In this document: positions 33,346-43,140 of the stretch, piece by piece
How the letters are laid out: the number at the start of each line of letters is the position of its first letter
How positions within the stretch are numbered: position 1 is the stretch's first letter
Origin: Goleter apudmare HA4340-LM2
GTDB taxonomy: Bacteria; Cyanobacteriota; Cyanobacteriia; Cyanobacteriales; Nostocaceae
Length of the DNA: 64,000 nt
Reading direction: 5' to 3'
NCBI GenBank assembly: GCA_019359495.1
Contig: JAHHHF010000083.1
Coordinates: 62,001 to 126,000 of the forward strand
The notes under the pieces: generated by a model
What the model was told of the DNA's origin: nothing
Databases searched by the model: none
The model's input: the letters and a program-made list of their open reading frames with translations, nothing else
Position numbers and translations under genes: made by a program

Positions 33346-34182
33346 ATGCACAAAAACTCTGATCTATCCATCCCCCCTCAGAGGCGATCGCCCAAATGGT
33401 TCCTGCCTGGATTTTTGTTTACTGGAAGTGTGCTGCTGATTGTGATAGCTAGCCAGTTTACAGCACTTTCCACTGGCATTGACCATTTCATTTCAGTGAT
33501 TGAAAATGCTTATCAGCAGTGGTTTGATCAGCAAGACACTAGCAATCCCTTCATTCTCTTGACGTTGGCGTTCCTAGGAGGGTTGCTTGCCAGCTTCTCT
33601 CCCTGCATTTTGGCGCTACTGCCTGTGAATCTCAGCTACATTGGGACGCTCGGTCTAACTTCTCGTGGGGATGCGTTCTTCAAAGCGGGTTGGTTTGTCC
33701 TGGGAACCGTGACAGTCTTGAGCCTGTTTGGGCTACTTTCCTCCTTTGCGACCACCATCATTGTGGACTTTAAAGGGGTGGTGCATTTAATCATTGGTGC
33801 GATCATTCTACTGATGGGATTGAGCTTTGCTGGATTGATTCATTTGCCGTTGCCCCAAACGCAAATATCCCTACCCATCTCAGGTTCCTACGGTGTGGGA
33901 ATGACGTTTGCTTTGGTCAGTTCACCCTGTGCCAGTCCCATATTGTTTGCAGTGTTAGCTGCTGCTGCTGCCAGTGGTTCTCAGCTTCTTAGTGTGCTAA
34001 CGATGGTGAGTTATGCACTGGGATACACAGGGATTATCTTTTTCGCCAGCTTGTTTACTGGGCTAGTGAAGCAAAGTCGGGTGTTGCTCCAGCATTCTGA
34101 TCGAGTGATGGGTCTGGGGAGTGTGGTGTTGATTTTAGCAGGGGTATACTATGTGGTCAATGGAATTCGTTGGTTCTTCTAA
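33346..34182 (+). CDS. CcdA/DsbD-type thiol electron transporter
   Basis: A 278-residue membrane protein with an N-terminal TM (about 20-40), then six core helices. The two conserved intramembrane cysteines are visible: Cys87 in SFSPCILALLPVNLSYIG and Cys195 in VSSPCASPILFAVLAAAAA, each in the typical SPC context. CcdA proteins move reducing equivalents from cytoplasmic thioredoxin to a periplasmic or lumenal partner, classically for cytochrome c maturation. Here the partner is probably the adjacent CPGC thioredoxin. The extra N-terminal helix and the linker to the core (ENAYQQWFDQQDTSNPF) are not part of the minimal family. Close spacing to the upstream gene suggests co-transcription. Confidence 0.9.
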   Translation: MHKNSDLSIPPQRRSPKWFLPGFLFTGSVLLIVIASQFTALSTGIDHFISVIENAYQQWFDQQDTSNPFILLTLAFLGGLLASFSPCILALLPVNLSYIGTLGLTSRGDAFFKAGWFVLGTVTVLSLFGLLSSFATTIIVDFKGVVHLIIGAIILLMGLSFAGLIHLPLPQTQISLPISGSYGVGMTFALVSSPCASPILFAVLAAAAASGSQLLSVLTMVSYALGYTGIIFFASLFTGLVKQSRVLLQHSDRVMGLGSVVLILAGVYYVVNGIRWFF

Positions 34183-34287
34183 TACCAAACTGCAATCTAA
34201 AACGTAACATTGAATCTCATGCAAGGGTGGGGAAACCCCACCCCTACCAAAATCTTAATTACATATCAGAACGCGGATTGGTATAAC

Positions 34288-34845
34288 ATGTCATTTGCTG
34301 ATCATGACGATGTAACGATCGTTCAGGCAATGAAAATCGGCGATTTAGCTGCTTTGAAAGTGCTTTATCGTCGCCATGGGGAAGGAGTTTTCCGTCTGGC
34401 ACTGCGGATGTTAGGCAATACTCATGAAGCCGAAGACTTGACCCAAGAAGTATTTCTCAGCTTTTGGCGCAAAGGAGCCTATGATCCGTCTCGTGGTTCG
34501 GTGCTGGTGTTTCTGCTGACGATGACGCGATCACGAGCAATCAATCGCCTAAATCAGGTGAAATCAAAACAAAAACTCTTGCAACGGTGGCAACAGCATC
34601 AAATGCCCAACACGCCTAATCTGCCCCTGGAAAAAGCCTCTCTGGAAGAACTCTCTGATCATGTTTCGGAAGCTTTGCAACAGTTGACAGACACTCAGCG
34701 GCAAGTATTGGAAATGGCTTACTATGAGGGGCTGAGTCAATCACAAATTACCGAACAATTAAACATCCCGCTAGGAACTGTAAAAACGCGATCGCGCCAG
34801 GGACTCTTAAAACTAAGACAATTTTTGAAAGACTGGGTGGAGTAA
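34288..34845 (+). CDS. ECF sigma factor (SigK-like)
   Basis: A 185-residue protein started at the ATG at 34288 (MSFADHDDVTIVQAMKIGDL). The in-frame ATG at 34210 adds 26 residues from sequence that looks like leader. Region 2 is LKVLYRRHGEGVFRLALRML then EAEDLTQEVFLSFW; region 4 is LTDTQRQVLEMAYYEGLSQS then QITEQLNIPLGTVKTRSRQG. It directs RNA polymerase to a small regulon, held inactive by the anti-sigma factor encoded three bases downstream. The regulon probably includes this cluster. Nearest relatives by reading are SigK-type sigma factors. Confidence 0.92.
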   Translation: MSFADHDDVTIVQAMKIGDLAALKVLYRRHGEGVFRLALRMLGNTHEAEDLTQEVFLSFWRKGAYDPSRGSVLVFLLTMTRSRAINRLNQVKSKQKLLQRWQQHQMPNTPNLPLEKASLEELSDHVSEALQQLTDTQRQVLEMAYYEGLSQSQITEQLNIPLGTVKTRSRQGLLKLRQFLKDWVE

Positions 34846-34847
34846 CA

Positions 34848-35684
34848 ATGGAACCCCTTGAACATTCTGAACAATTAGAAAGCCTGCTCGCAGGGTACGT
34901 TCTGGGCAACCTGACTCCCGAAGAAACTGCCCAGATGAAACAGCTTCTAGAAAGCAACCCAGCCCTGCTGACTGACCTGCACCAGCTACAGACAACTCTG
35001 GCACTGCTACCGTTGTCCCTGCCGATAACCTCCCTATCTGAGCAATTAGAAACCCGAATTCTGCAAGCTGCTGAGGCAGAAAGCTCTGCTGTGCTCAATC
35101 CTCTCACAAAGCCGCAAAGTCCAGTTAAGCTACACTTCTGGAAATGGGGAGGAGCGATTGCAGCAGTAATCATTGCAGGTTTAGGAATTGCAACTTATCA
35201 ACTGCATCAAAAATTGGTAATCACTCAACTGGAAAATCAACGCCTGCATCAACAGTTGACAACTGCTCAGGCAATGCTTGATCGCCTTCGTCGAACTGAG
35301 TTAGCAACAACCCGTCAGCAGCTATCTCGCTACCAGAAAGCTCTGAACCTGCTACGGCAACCCAACAATCGCTTCCTGACCTTGAGAGGCACAAGTCCAA
35401 AGTTGCAGTCTTCTGGAAGTCTGGTGATGGTTCCCACAAAAGGTGCTGCTATGCTGGTCTTACAGGATGTTGCTCCATTGCCAAAGGGTAAAGTGTATCG
35501 TTTGTGGGCATTTGAAAATGGGCAGAAAATATCTTGTGGAGATTTTCTACCAAACAATCGAGGTGAAGTATTTTTGGAACTGCCACTAGATAAGTGGGGT
35601 GGGACGACAGAAGTTGTGGTCACGATTGAACCAGACCGAGCACTGCCTATGCCCGTAGGTGAAATGGTGATTACGGGAAGTTAA
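34848..35684 (+). CDS. Transmembrane anti-sigma factor (RskA-like)
   Basis: A 278-residue protein. The N-terminal cytoplasmic domain (residues 8-75; LESLLAGYVLGNLTPEETAQ) is the sigma-binding part, without the zinc-binding HxxxCxxC motif. One TM helix is at about residues 98-118 (WGGAIAAVIIAGLGIATYQL). The coiled linker after it contains LTTAQAMLDRLRRTELATTR. The periplasmic C-terminal domain (MLVLQDVAPLPKGKVYRLWA, ending VGEMVITGS) is the RskA type. It should release its sigma factor on an envelope signal, possibly by regulated proteolysis. It starts two bases after the sigma factor stop codon, so the pair is co-transcribed. Confidence 0.92.
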   Translation: MEPLEHSEQLESLLAGYVLGNLTPEETAQMKQLLESNPALLTDLHQLQTTLALLPLSLPITSLSEQLETRILQAAEAESSAVLNPLTKPQSPVKLHFWKWGGAIAAVIIAGLGIATYQLHQKLVITQLENQRLHQQLTTAQAMLDRLRRTELATTRQQLSRYQKALNLLRQPNNRFLTLRGTSPKLQSSGSLVMVPTKGAAMLVLQDVAPLPKGKVYRLWAFENGQKISCGDFLPNNRGEVFLELPLDKWGGTTEVVVTIEPDRALPMPVGEMVITGS

Positions 35685-35890
35685 TACCATTTCGGATTTT
35701 GGATTAGAGAGTGTTGTGTAATCCAGTCAGAAAACTATAAGCAGTAGATGATAAACAAGGTAATTACCATCTATGATAATATCGAGGATCTGTAGCCAGC
35801 GATCGCCTATGAAGAAGATTGTCGATGAAAGATGCGTAATGTAAAAATTATGACTGCTTAGAAAAATCATAGCTGTGCAGAAAGTTGAAG

Positions 35891-36388
35891 ATGTCTGAAG
35901 GAAAACCCAGTCAACCAACACTACCAATCAATGCCCTAGACAGATCCTCTCAACGTGAATTTGAGAATTGGTTTGCATATCCTGTGAGAGTCCAACCCCA
36001 CCATACCGACTATGGTGGTGTGGTTTGGCATGGTTCCTACATAGCTTGGATGGAGGAAGCGCGGAATGAGTGCTTACGCTCAATTGGCATCAATTATGGT
36101 GATTTGGCTGCTATGGGCTGTGACTTACCAGTTGTAGAACTTTCAGTGCGCTATCACCTTCCACTTCAATTAGGTATGGCAGCAGTAGTAAAAACGCGGA
36201 TGGCTGATGTAACTGGTGTTCGCATCAATTGGGATTATGCGATCGCCTCAAGCGATGGGGAACAATTATACGTCACTGCCAAGGCGACTTTAGTGGCATT
36301 AGACCGCGAAAGAGGTAATATCATGCGTCAGTTACCTCCAAGTGTTAAGGATGCCTTGGCACGGGTTTCAACATTACATAATAACTAA
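35891..36388 (+). CDS. Hotdog-fold acyl-CoA thioesterase (YbgC/4HBT type)
   Basis: A 165-residue protein from the ATG at 35891; the TTG two codons earlier is less likely. The active-site segment PHHTDYGGVVWHGSYIAWME has the Asp and the following GGVVWH typical of 4-hydroxybenzoyl-CoA thioesterase-like enzymes, with the catalytic Asp at about residue 40. Substrate cannot be read; in cyanobacteria a related enzyme hydrolyses DHNA-CoA in phylloquinone synthesis, so that role is possible. It has no signal peptide. The gene stands alone between the anti-sigma gene and a convergent small membrane protein gene. Confidence 0.85.
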   Translation: MSEGKPSQPTLPINALDRSSQREFENWFAYPVRVQPHHTDYGGVVWHGSYIAWMEEARNECLRSIGINYGDLAAMGCDLPVVELSVRYHLPLQLGMAAVVKTRMADVTGVRINWDYAIASSDGEQLYVTAKATLVALDRERGNIMRQLPPSVKDALARVSTLHNN

Positions 36389-36522
36389 CTGGGGAATATG
36401 TCAGGGCAGGTTTAACTAACACAGGATTTACACAACTGGCACAGATATTTTCTGGTAGAACAGTCAAGGGTCAAGGGTCAAAAGTCCAAAAACCTTGGCT
36501 CTTAACCCTTGAGAAATTACTA

Positions 36523-36720
36523 TCATTTACCGCCACGTATTTGCGACAGTATTTTAGGTAACTGAAGTATTTGTTCCCAGATGTCTTGAGGAGTAATGCC
36601 AAAAGCTACCTGTAATAAGACCAGGATCATGGCTATAGTTAGTGCTGTTTTAAAGGTTGTTTTTAGAACTTTCCATAAGATGGCGAATACTATCCAGGCT
36701 AAAATCAGGGTAACAATCAT
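36523..36720 (-). CDS. Small two-helix membrane protein
   Basis: A 65-residue protein. The first 45 residues form two hydrophobic segments (LILAWIVFAILWKVL and TALTIAMILVLLQVAFGI), followed by an amphipathic tail (PQDIWEQILQLPKILSQIRG). No known domain is recognised; similar short membrane proteins exist in other cyanobacteria. The ATG at 36720 is the only start. It is convergent with the thioesterase gene. Low-complexity hydrophobic frames can be spurious, but the amphipathic C-terminus argues for a real gene. Confidence 0.6.
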   Translation of the reverse strand: MIVTLILAWIVFAILWKVLKTTFKTALTIAMILVLLQVAFGITPQDIWEQILQLPKILSQIRGGK

Positions 36721-36948
36721 AAATTTTGACTACTTAAAATAGCTCTCGTTGCAGGGGTAAATAATTGAGAAAAACTCAGCCTCTTTGGGGAATTAAAAAT
36801 TCAAAAGAAAGGCTTTGCACAAAATTATAGAAAATATTTTTATCTTTTTGGTAAATATATTTAAAATTTATCAATAAATTTAGACATGACAATTTTGAGG
36901 GTGGCTTGCTTGGCTTACCATCCTCATCAATGTCCTGTTAACAAGTAG

Positions 36949-38145
36949 CTAGCGCAGAGAAATGATCTGCGGGGAATGTTCTAGGGTCTCAGTTGCGATT
37001 AAGACTTCTTGTCGTGCCCATTTATCTGCATTCAAAATGTCATTTAGAGTAGGATTTGTCCGGTTATCATCTTGATGGCGATCGCATACCCATTCGATAC
37101 AACGGGGAATATCTAAAAAGTGAATTTTTTCTGCTAAAAATAATGCCACAACTTGCTCATTAGCAGCATTTAAGACTGCTGGCATAGAACCACCAGCTTT
37201 ACCTGCTGCATAGGCCAATTGCATACAAGGATACTTCTGATGATCTGGTTCCCGGAAAGTTAAATTGCCAGCTTTGACTAAATCTAGTCGTTCCCAGTCA
37301 GTGTAGATGCGATCGGGCCAAGATAGGGCATACAGTAGGGGCAAGCGCATATCGGGCCAGCCAAGTTGGGCTAAAACCGAGGTATCTTGTAGCTCAATCA
37401 GGGAGTGAATAATACTTTGGGGATGGATGACAATCTCGATATTTTCGTAATCCAAACCAAACAGGAAATGAGCCTCAATCACTTCCAGTCCCTTATTCAT
37501 CAAAGTAGCCGAGTCTACGGTGATTTTACGTCCCATTGACCAATTAGGGTGCTTCAAGGCATCAGCAACAGTCACTTCTGCTAACTTTTCCACATCCCAA
37601 TCCCGGAAAGCCCCACCAGAGGCGGTGAGCAAAATCTTCCGCAAGCCACCTTTGGGAACACCTTGGAGGCACTGAAATATTGCCGAGTGTTCTGAGTCGG
37701 CTGGTAGTATTTTTACGCCATATTTTTCAATAAGTGGTAGCACAACAGGGGCACCAGCAATCAAGGTTTCTTTGTTTGCTAGAGCGATATCTTTACCAGC
37801 TTCAATAGCGGCGATGGTGGGTAACAAACCAGCGCAACCAACAATACCAGTCACAACCGTTTGGGCGTCGCCATAGCGAGCGACTTCGATCACTCCGGCT
37901 TCGCCAGCTAGTAGAATTGGTTGAAGATCAAGGTCTTTAATAGCAGCTTGCAATGCTGGCAATTTTTCTTCTGACCAAATCGCTGCTATACTCGGTCGGA
38001 ACTGCCGAATCTGAGCAGCTAAAAGTTCTACATTACTTCCAGCGGCCAATCCCACAATCCGAAACTGATTTGGGTACTGAGCGACAATATCTAGAGTCTG
38101 AGTACCGATAGAACCAGTAGAACCAACAAGAGTAATCGCTTTCAC
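36949..38145 (-). CDS. dxr: 1-deoxy-D-xylulose 5-phosphate reductoisomerase
   Basis: A 398-residue enzyme of the MEP pathway that turns DXP into MEP with NADPH and a divalent metal, the committed step for isoprenoids (carotenoids, phytol, quinones). The NADPH-binding motif [14 protein letters not shown] is at residues 8-21. The metal and substrate region includes [13 protein letters not shown], then [10 protein letters not shown] and [20 protein letters not shown]. The length is normal. It starts at the ATG at 38145, and the C-terminus ends shortly after the helical domain ([20 protein letters not shown]). It stands alone; a perfect palindrome ACGTTGCA-G-TGCAACGT lies about 135 bases upstream. 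Confidence 0.97.
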   Translation of the reverse strand: MKAITLVGSTGSIGTQTLDIVAQYPNQFRIVGLAAGSNVELLAAQIRQFRPSIAAIWSEEKLPALQAAIKDLDLQPILLAGEAGVIEVARYGDAQTVVTGIVGCAGLLPTIAAIEAGKDIALANKETLIAGAPVVLPLIEKYGVKILPADSEHSAIFQCLQGVPKGGLRKILLTASGGAFRDWDVEKLAEVTVADALKHPNWSMGRKITVDSATLMNKGLEVIEAHFLFGLDYENIEIVIHPQSIIHSLIELQDTSVLAQLGWPDMRLPLLYALSWPDRIYTDWERLDLVKAGNLTFREPDHQKYPCMQLAYAAGKAGGSMPAVLNAANEQVVALFLAEKIHFLDIPRCIEWVCDRHQDDNRTNPTLNDILNADKWARQEVLIATETLEHSPQIISLR

Positions 38146-38574
38146 AATTGCTTAAGGATGTACAGACAACTCCCACTATAAATTGCTACGGACGCTTTAA
38201 ATTAACTTGAAAATATTTAATTTCTTCGCTGAGGGTGATGGGAAGACAGGGAATAGGGAACAGACTAATAATTTACAGACGTTGCAGTGCAACGTTTGTA
38301 GCAAATAACAAATAACAAAGCTTCTTTTTATTTGACTCAACAAAAAAATGTGTATATAAATACTATAGTTATAATCAATATTGCTTAGAATTTGAGGAAT
38401 ATTGATTGAGTGGTAATTACTGAATAAATAGTGCTAAGAAGTTTAGTAGTGATTTTTTTAGTTAATTACCAAGTTTGGCAGCAGAGTGTGAGGTGTCGGA
38501 TGTTACATACTAATAAAAAATTTCCAGCCATAAGTAAGAGGATGCACTAAGGAGTCGGTTAAAAACTCAAACTT
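38146..38574. other. Intergenic region, divergent dxr and mannosyltransferase genes
   Basis: No gene. The palindrome ACGTTGCAGTGCAACGT (38279-38295) is the only structure noticed; it may be a repeat or a binding site. The rest is AT-rich. Confidence 0.45.
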
Positions 38575-39882
38575 ATGGCTAAAGTTCAGATAGTTATCAC
38601 AAAAATCTTATGGACAAATGAGTTCATATTCCCTGCAACAATCTGGTTTCTCAGCCGAATATTTATCTGGACTACCATGTTGCTGATTGCGCCACATCTG
38701 TCGGCACCAATACCAGGAAATCCACACAATTTTATTTGGGAAGTTTTCCATGCTTGGGATAGTGTCCATTACAGATCGATCGCTACTTCTGGGTATGAAT
38801 TCGTCGATGACGGCAAGCAGCATAATCTGGCCTTCTTTCCCTTATTTCCCCTAAGTATCTGGGTTTTGATGCGCCTAGGCTTACCGTTTGAAGTGGCTGG
38901 TATCCTGATCAACAACGTAGCGTTTTTCGCGGCGCTTTATTGTTTGTATTTTTGGGTCAAAGAACATTGTGGGATCAATGCTGCACAGTGGACTATCGTA
39001 GTGACCGCTTTGTGTCCCATGTCTTTATTTACGGGGGTAATTTATACAGAAGGGCTGTATTTGTTTTTGAGTACAGCCGCCTTGCGTACTTTCGATCAAC
39101 AGCAATATGGCTGGACTGCCCTTTGGGGTGCAATGGCTACAGCGACTCGTCCTACAGGCATAGTGTTGATCCCAGCATTAGCGATCGCTGCTTGGAAACA
39201 ACATAGACCACCTATTGCATATCTTGCGTCTTTGACTAGTGCGATCGGCATCCTGTTATTCAGTCTTTATTGCGCCATTCATTTTGGTCATCCCTTAGCA
39301 TTTATCCATGCACAACGCGGCTGGCGACCATCTTTAGGGTTTGATTGGCAAGGTTGGTTAAATATGCTGTTGCAAATTCCTTTGGGTGCAAAGAATTGGC
39401 GATATGGTTGGATTTTATCTCCTGATAGCGGGATTCAAGATCCTTGGCATCCCTTGCTGTTTGCGATCGTAGTTGGTCTTGCTTGTGTATTATGGTACTT
39501 CCGTAAACATTTGAGTTCTATCAAAGTGGTTTATGGCTTTTACGTCGGCGTCGGGTTTTTGTTGATTTTGGCGGATGAACGATTAATCAATAACTTACTC
39601 AATACTTTAATGGTCGTGGGTGGTGGCTATCTCTTGTGGCGCTTACGCCGGGAACTCACACCAGTCACTGTAATCTATGGCTTTTGTGGTCTAGGTTTGC
39701 TACTGGCCTCTGGAGGAACAATTTCCTTAAGTCGTTTAGCTTATGGAATTGTTTCCCTGTGCGTAGCCTTGGGTGTATTGCTATCTCGTTATCCTCGCCA
39801 AGGATATTTGATGTTGGGTTTGTTTATAACGTTACTAGCCAAGCTATCCGTGGGTTTTGCTCAAGAACTTTGGGTAGGTTAG
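38575..39882 (+). CDS. PIG-V-like membrane mannosyltransferase
   Basis: A 435-residue membrane protein with about ten hydrophobic helices. The first loop after TM1 has the family motif HAWDSVHYRSIATSGYEF, as in PIG-V-type (GT76-like) mannosyltransferases that use a lipid-linked sugar. The second helix region reads NLAFFPLFPLSIWVLMRLGL, and the third loop contains TGVIYTEGLYLFLS, also typical. It probably adds a sugar from polyprenyl phosphate on the outer side of the membrane. It is the first of several membrane glycosyltransferases in the next 8 kb, but separated from the rest by 485 bases. Confidence 0.8.
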   Translation: MAKVQIVITKILWTNEFIFPATIWFLSRIFIWTTMLLIAPHLSAPIPGNPHNFIWEVFHAWDSVHYRSIATSGYEFVDDGKQHNLAFFPLFPLSIWVLMRLGLPFEVAGILINNVAFFAALYCLYFWVKEHCGINAAQWTIVVTALCPMSLFTGVIYTEGLYLFLSTAALRTFDQQQYGWTALWGAMATATRPTGIVLIPALAIAAWKQHRPPIAYLASLTSAIGILLFSLYCAIHFGHPLAFIHAQRGWRPSLGFDWQGWLNMLLQIPLGAKNWRYGWILSPDSGIQDPWHPLLFAIVVGLACVLWYFRKHLSSIKVVYGFYVGVGFLLILADERLINNLLNTLMVVGGGYLLWRLRRELTPVTVIYGFCGLGLLLASGGTISLSRLAYGIVSLCVALGVLLSRYPRQGYLMLGLFITLLAKLSVGFAQELWVG

Positions 39883-40367
39883 AAATCAAGAGTTGAAATT
39901 TCAGAGATGGGAGTGTGTGCTTAGGGATTACTAACTACTCACTCCTAATTTTTTATTATCCTCTTGTCTATCCGTATACTCTAATTACCATACTTATCTG
40001 ATAAGATACCTCATGGTAACTTTCTATCAGATAACACAAAAAACTGAATCTTTATTGTAGTATCTAGTACAGCATGGCGTAAATAGAGATACCATTCAAA
40101 ATTTCTGAAAACCTTACACTGTATTCATTTTGAATTTTGAATTCTGCCTTGCGGTACTAGTGGTTATTTGCAGTCAATATGTTTACTGCTGAAGTAGTTT
40201 CCATTAATTTACCCTGTGAGCAACCAGGGTGCGATTATTTTTATTAAAAGTTCATTGCTTATTCTTGAGATTTTTATCAGAAGTTTAAAGAATCTAGGTT
40301 TAAATGATTTACATACAAAACATTTGCAAGAAAATATTTCATCATTTCTAGATAACAGATAATATTT
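39883..40367. other. Intergenic region with a dispersed repeat
   Basis: No gene. It holds the second copy of the 43-base repeat (40119-40161) and AT-rich leader sequence for the next gene. Confidence 0.5.
40119..40161. repeat. 43-base dispersed repeat, copy 2
   Basis: It begins CTGTATTCATTTTGAATTTT and differs from the copy at 4244-4286 in two positions. Surroundings are unrelated. Confidence 0.55.
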
Positions 40368-41576
40368 ATGACAAAAACTTCAGACAAGAGAACATTGGAA
40401 TCACTAGAAAATAAGTATCATAGGCTATTACGCTCACTTCAACACCCAGTTACAAAATATTTAGTTACAGGCATTATATTCGCCGTACTAATTAGATGGA
40501 TTTGTGTCCCAAACAAATCAGTAGATTACAAATATTTTTTAGATCCCTGGTACGATTTCATCGCTTCTCATGGCGGTTTTAGTGCTTTAAAACATAGTTT
40601 TGCTGACTATACCCCCCCCTATCTCTACTGGATTTTGATTGCAACTACCCTGCTTTCTGGATTACCCAAAATACTGGGAATCAAGCTTTTTGCTATGGCT
40701 GTAGATTTTCTTTGTGCCTTTTTAGTTTACAAAATTGTCCGCATCAAATATCCAGAGGGTAGTAAACCAATCTTGGCATTTTTGGCAATTATATTAAGTC
40801 CTACCGTCATTTATAATAGTGCCCTCTGGGGTCAATGTGATGTCATATATACGACGGGGATAGTGGCCTGTATTTACTTTTTATCCATTCGCAAGCAAAT
40901 TCCAGCATTAATCAGTTTTGGTGTGGGGCTTTCGTTTAAGCTACAAGCGATGTTTTTATCACCTTTACTATTGTTTTTTTTCGTGAAAAGAAAAATCAAA
41001 TGGTATTATTTGCCGATAGTTCCTTTGGTATATGTATTGGCAATATTACCCGCTTGGATTGCTGGCAGACCAATGTCAGATTTGCTGTTAGTATATTTCA
41101 ATCAAGCTAATAAATATAAAGAACTGGCTAAAAACGCACCTAATCTCTATCAATGGATTCCTAATAATTTCTACAATATCGTTGTTCCTATAGGTTTAAT
41201 GGCAACTGTGTTTGCCATATTGTTTTTGGCATACATTGTATATAAAAGTAAGCTCAAAATTACTCAAGATAGACTGATATATTTATCTACTTTATCAGTT
41301 TTTTTTATGCCATATATCCTGCCCAAAATGCACGAGAGATATTTTTACCCTGCTGATATTCTCTCTATTATCTTTGCCTTCTACTTTCCTCGATATGCTT
41401 GGGTAGCTGTAGTGATCCAAATGGCATCATTTTTTAGCTATTTGGGAACACCTGTATTTATCCAAATATTTTCTATACCTTTAGGTTTTACACTATGGTT
41501 TATCGTGCGAAAATGTGACATGATTCATCCACAGTTAAAACCAGATTTTTCTATTAATAGAAGTACTAAATTTTAG
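40368..41576 (+). CDS. Membrane glycosyltransferase (GT87/PIG-M-like)
   Basis: A 402-residue protein with about nine TM helices. The characteristic parts are a periplasmic loop with YTPPYLYWILIATTLLSG, SPTVIYNSALWGQCDVIYT (the WGQ-D motif of polyprenyl-phosphate-dependent mannosyltransferases), and LPKMHERYFYPADILSIIFA (MHERY). It probably transfers a sugar from a lipid carrier to an envelope glycan. It has no signal peptide beyond TM1 (LVTGIIFAVLIRWI). Its stop is one base before the start of the DUF2079 gene, so the two are co-transcribed and may act together. Confidence 0.82.
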   Translation: MTKTSDKRTLESLENKYHRLLRSLQHPVTKYLVTGIIFAVLIRWICVPNKSVDYKYFLDPWYDFIASHGGFSALKHSFADYTPPYLYWILIATTLLSGLPKILGIKLFAMAVDFLCAFLVYKIVRIKYPEGSKPILAFLAIILSPTVIYNSALWGQCDVIYTTGIVACIYFLSIRKQIPALISFGVGLSFKLQAMFLSPLLLFFFVKRKIKWYYLPIVPLVYVLAILPAWIAGRPMSDLLLVYFNQANKYKELAKNAPNLYQWIPNNFYNIVVPIGLMATVFAILFLAYIVYKSKLKITQDRLIYLSTLSVFFMPYILPKMHERYFYPADILSIIFAFYFPRYAWVAVVIQMASFFSYLGTPVFIQIFSIPLGFTLWFIVRKCDMIHPQLKPDFSINRSTKF

Positions 41577-41577
41577 T

Positions 41578-42990
41578 ATGTTCAGTAGTATCAAAGCCAT
41601 AGAGAAACTGCAAAGACATAACACTATTAATGTACTGATTGGTATTAGTGCTTTAATTTTATTTATCTCTAGCAGCCTGAGACATGAATTATTTAACTCA
41701 TCCGGAGATTTAGCATTCTTTGATCAAGGAGTTTACTTAATTAGTCAGGGACAACTACCAATTTCTTCGGTACTCGGTTTTCATGTTCTGTCTGATCATG
41801 CTGCTTGGATTGTATATTTCTTGGCTTTATTGTACAAAATTTACCCCAGTGTTTATTGGTTGTTTGCAGTACAGTCTATTGCTTTAGCTTTAGCTGCTTT
41901 ACCTACATATTTGCTGGCTTTGCAAGCAGGTTTAAGAACAAGTCAAGCTGTAGCAATGGTAGTTGTATATCTACTGTATCCAGTTGTCTTTAATAGCAAT
42001 TTATGTGATTTTCACCCAGATATAATTGCTGTCCCCGCACTGATGACAGCAGTTTTGGCTGCGAGATCGAGAAAAATAATTTGGTTTTGCGTCAGTATTC
42101 TGCTGGTGTTGGGATGTAAAGCTGTACTTTCCTTGACAGTAGTAGCTATGGGAGTTTGGCTACTATGTTTTGAAAAACGACGTTTATATGGTGCGATCGC
42201 TATTATTAGTGGAACAGCTTGGTTTTTGATCGCTAACTGGATGATCATCCCATATTTTGGTAATGAAGCAGCTTTAGTCAACCGTCATCTGTATCGCTAC
42301 AGCTATCTAGGAAACTCATTTACTGAAACATGGCAAATTTTGCTGTCACAGCCAGAAATAATTTTTAAAAATGTTTTTTCACCGATAAATTTAGAGTATT
42401 TGTTTTTTTTATTATTACCTGTGATTTGGGGGTTAAAACCAAAATATATCACACCTCTAATAGGTGCTATTCCTTGTGTGGCAATGAATTTACTTGCTGA
42501 TCATCCCTCACAAAAAAACCTGGTTTTGCATTACTCTTTACCAGCCATTCCATTTCTCACACTAGCCCTAATTGCTAGCCTAGCAGCAGGTAAAGCATGG
42601 ATACAACAACAACGATTAATTATTCTGTGGTCTTTGGTAGGATTTTTAGCTTTAGGTAAATTTGGTTTTTTTACTTCAAGATATCTCAAAGATTGGGATA
42701 ATTGGCAAGCTACAAAAGAGGCGATCGCTCTAATTAAGACTAAAGATAGCGTGCTGACTACAGATAACATTACGCCACATTTAACCTATAGACAGTTAAT
42801 TAGTTTTAAATATAATAATCCTCTAGAAATAGCTCAGTTGCATCAGTTCCATTATATATTACTCAATTTGCGTTACCCAGGCTGGGCTGCTAGTTCAGAG
42901 TCTTATCAAGAATTAGCCAACCATTTAAAAAATCAGTCAGAGTTTCAATTAAAATATCAGCAGGATGATGTTTATTTGTTTATAAAGTAG
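41578..42990 (+). CDS. DUF2079 membrane protein, putative glycosyltransferase
   Basis: A 470-residue protein with about ten TM helices. The family hallmark after TM1 is SSGDLAFFDQGVYLISQGQL, then LGFHVLSDHAAWIVYFLALL. The Asp in GDLAFFDQ corresponds to the acidic loop of GT-C-type enzymes, so a lipid-linked sugar transferase is the best guess, though DUF2079 members have not been assigned a common reaction. The soluble C-terminal 90 residues (KDWDNWQATKEAIALIKTKD) should be outside. It is coupled to the preceding gene (one base between them). Past it, remains of a Uma2 gene overlap the end of the convergent ArnT-like gene. Confidence 0.8.
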   Translation: MFSSIKAIEKLQRHNTINVLIGISALILFISSSLRHELFNSSGDLAFFDQGVYLISQGQLPISSVLGFHVLSDHAAWIVYFLALLYKIYPSVYWLFAVQSIALALAALPTYLLALQAGLRTSQAVAMVVVYLLYPVVFNSNLCDFHPDIIAVPALMTAVLAARSRKIIWFCVSILLVLGCKAVLSLTVVAMGVWLLCFEKRRLYGAIAIISGTAWFLIANWMIIPYFGNEAALVNRHLYRYSYLGNSFTETWQILLSQPEIIFKNVFSPINLEYLFFLLLPVIWGLKPKYITPLIGAIPCVAMNLLADHPSQKNLVLHYSLPAIPFLTLALIASLAAGKAWIQQQRLIILWSLVGFLALGKFGFFTSRYLKDWDNWQATKEAIALIKTKDSVLTTDNITPHLTYRQLISFKYNNPLEIAQLHQFHYILLNLRYPGWAASSESYQELANHLKNQSEFQLKYQQDDVYLFIK

Positions 42991-43020
42991 TAATAGTGAT
43001 CATGATCTACTATATTGTTT

Positions 43021-43140
43021 TGTTCCCTGGAGGAAGGTGAGTATTTAATTCGCAAATTTCGCAGTGATGATCCTATTCAGTCGCCTACTTTTCCAGAGTT
43101 ACATTTAACTGCTCAACAAATTTTTAATGCAGGTTTATGA
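43021..43140 (+). pseudogene. C-terminal remnant of a Uma2-family gene
   Basis: Thirty-nine codons read CSLEEGEYLIRKFRSDDPIQ, then SPTFPELHLTAQQIFNAGL and a stop at 43138-43140. This matches the usual C-terminus of Uma2 (DUF820) proteins (GEY...F...D.I.SPTFP.L.LTA..I..AG). No start codon or catalytic core is present. The last six bases overlap the end of the convergent ArnT-like gene. It is a truncated relic. Confidence 0.72.
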
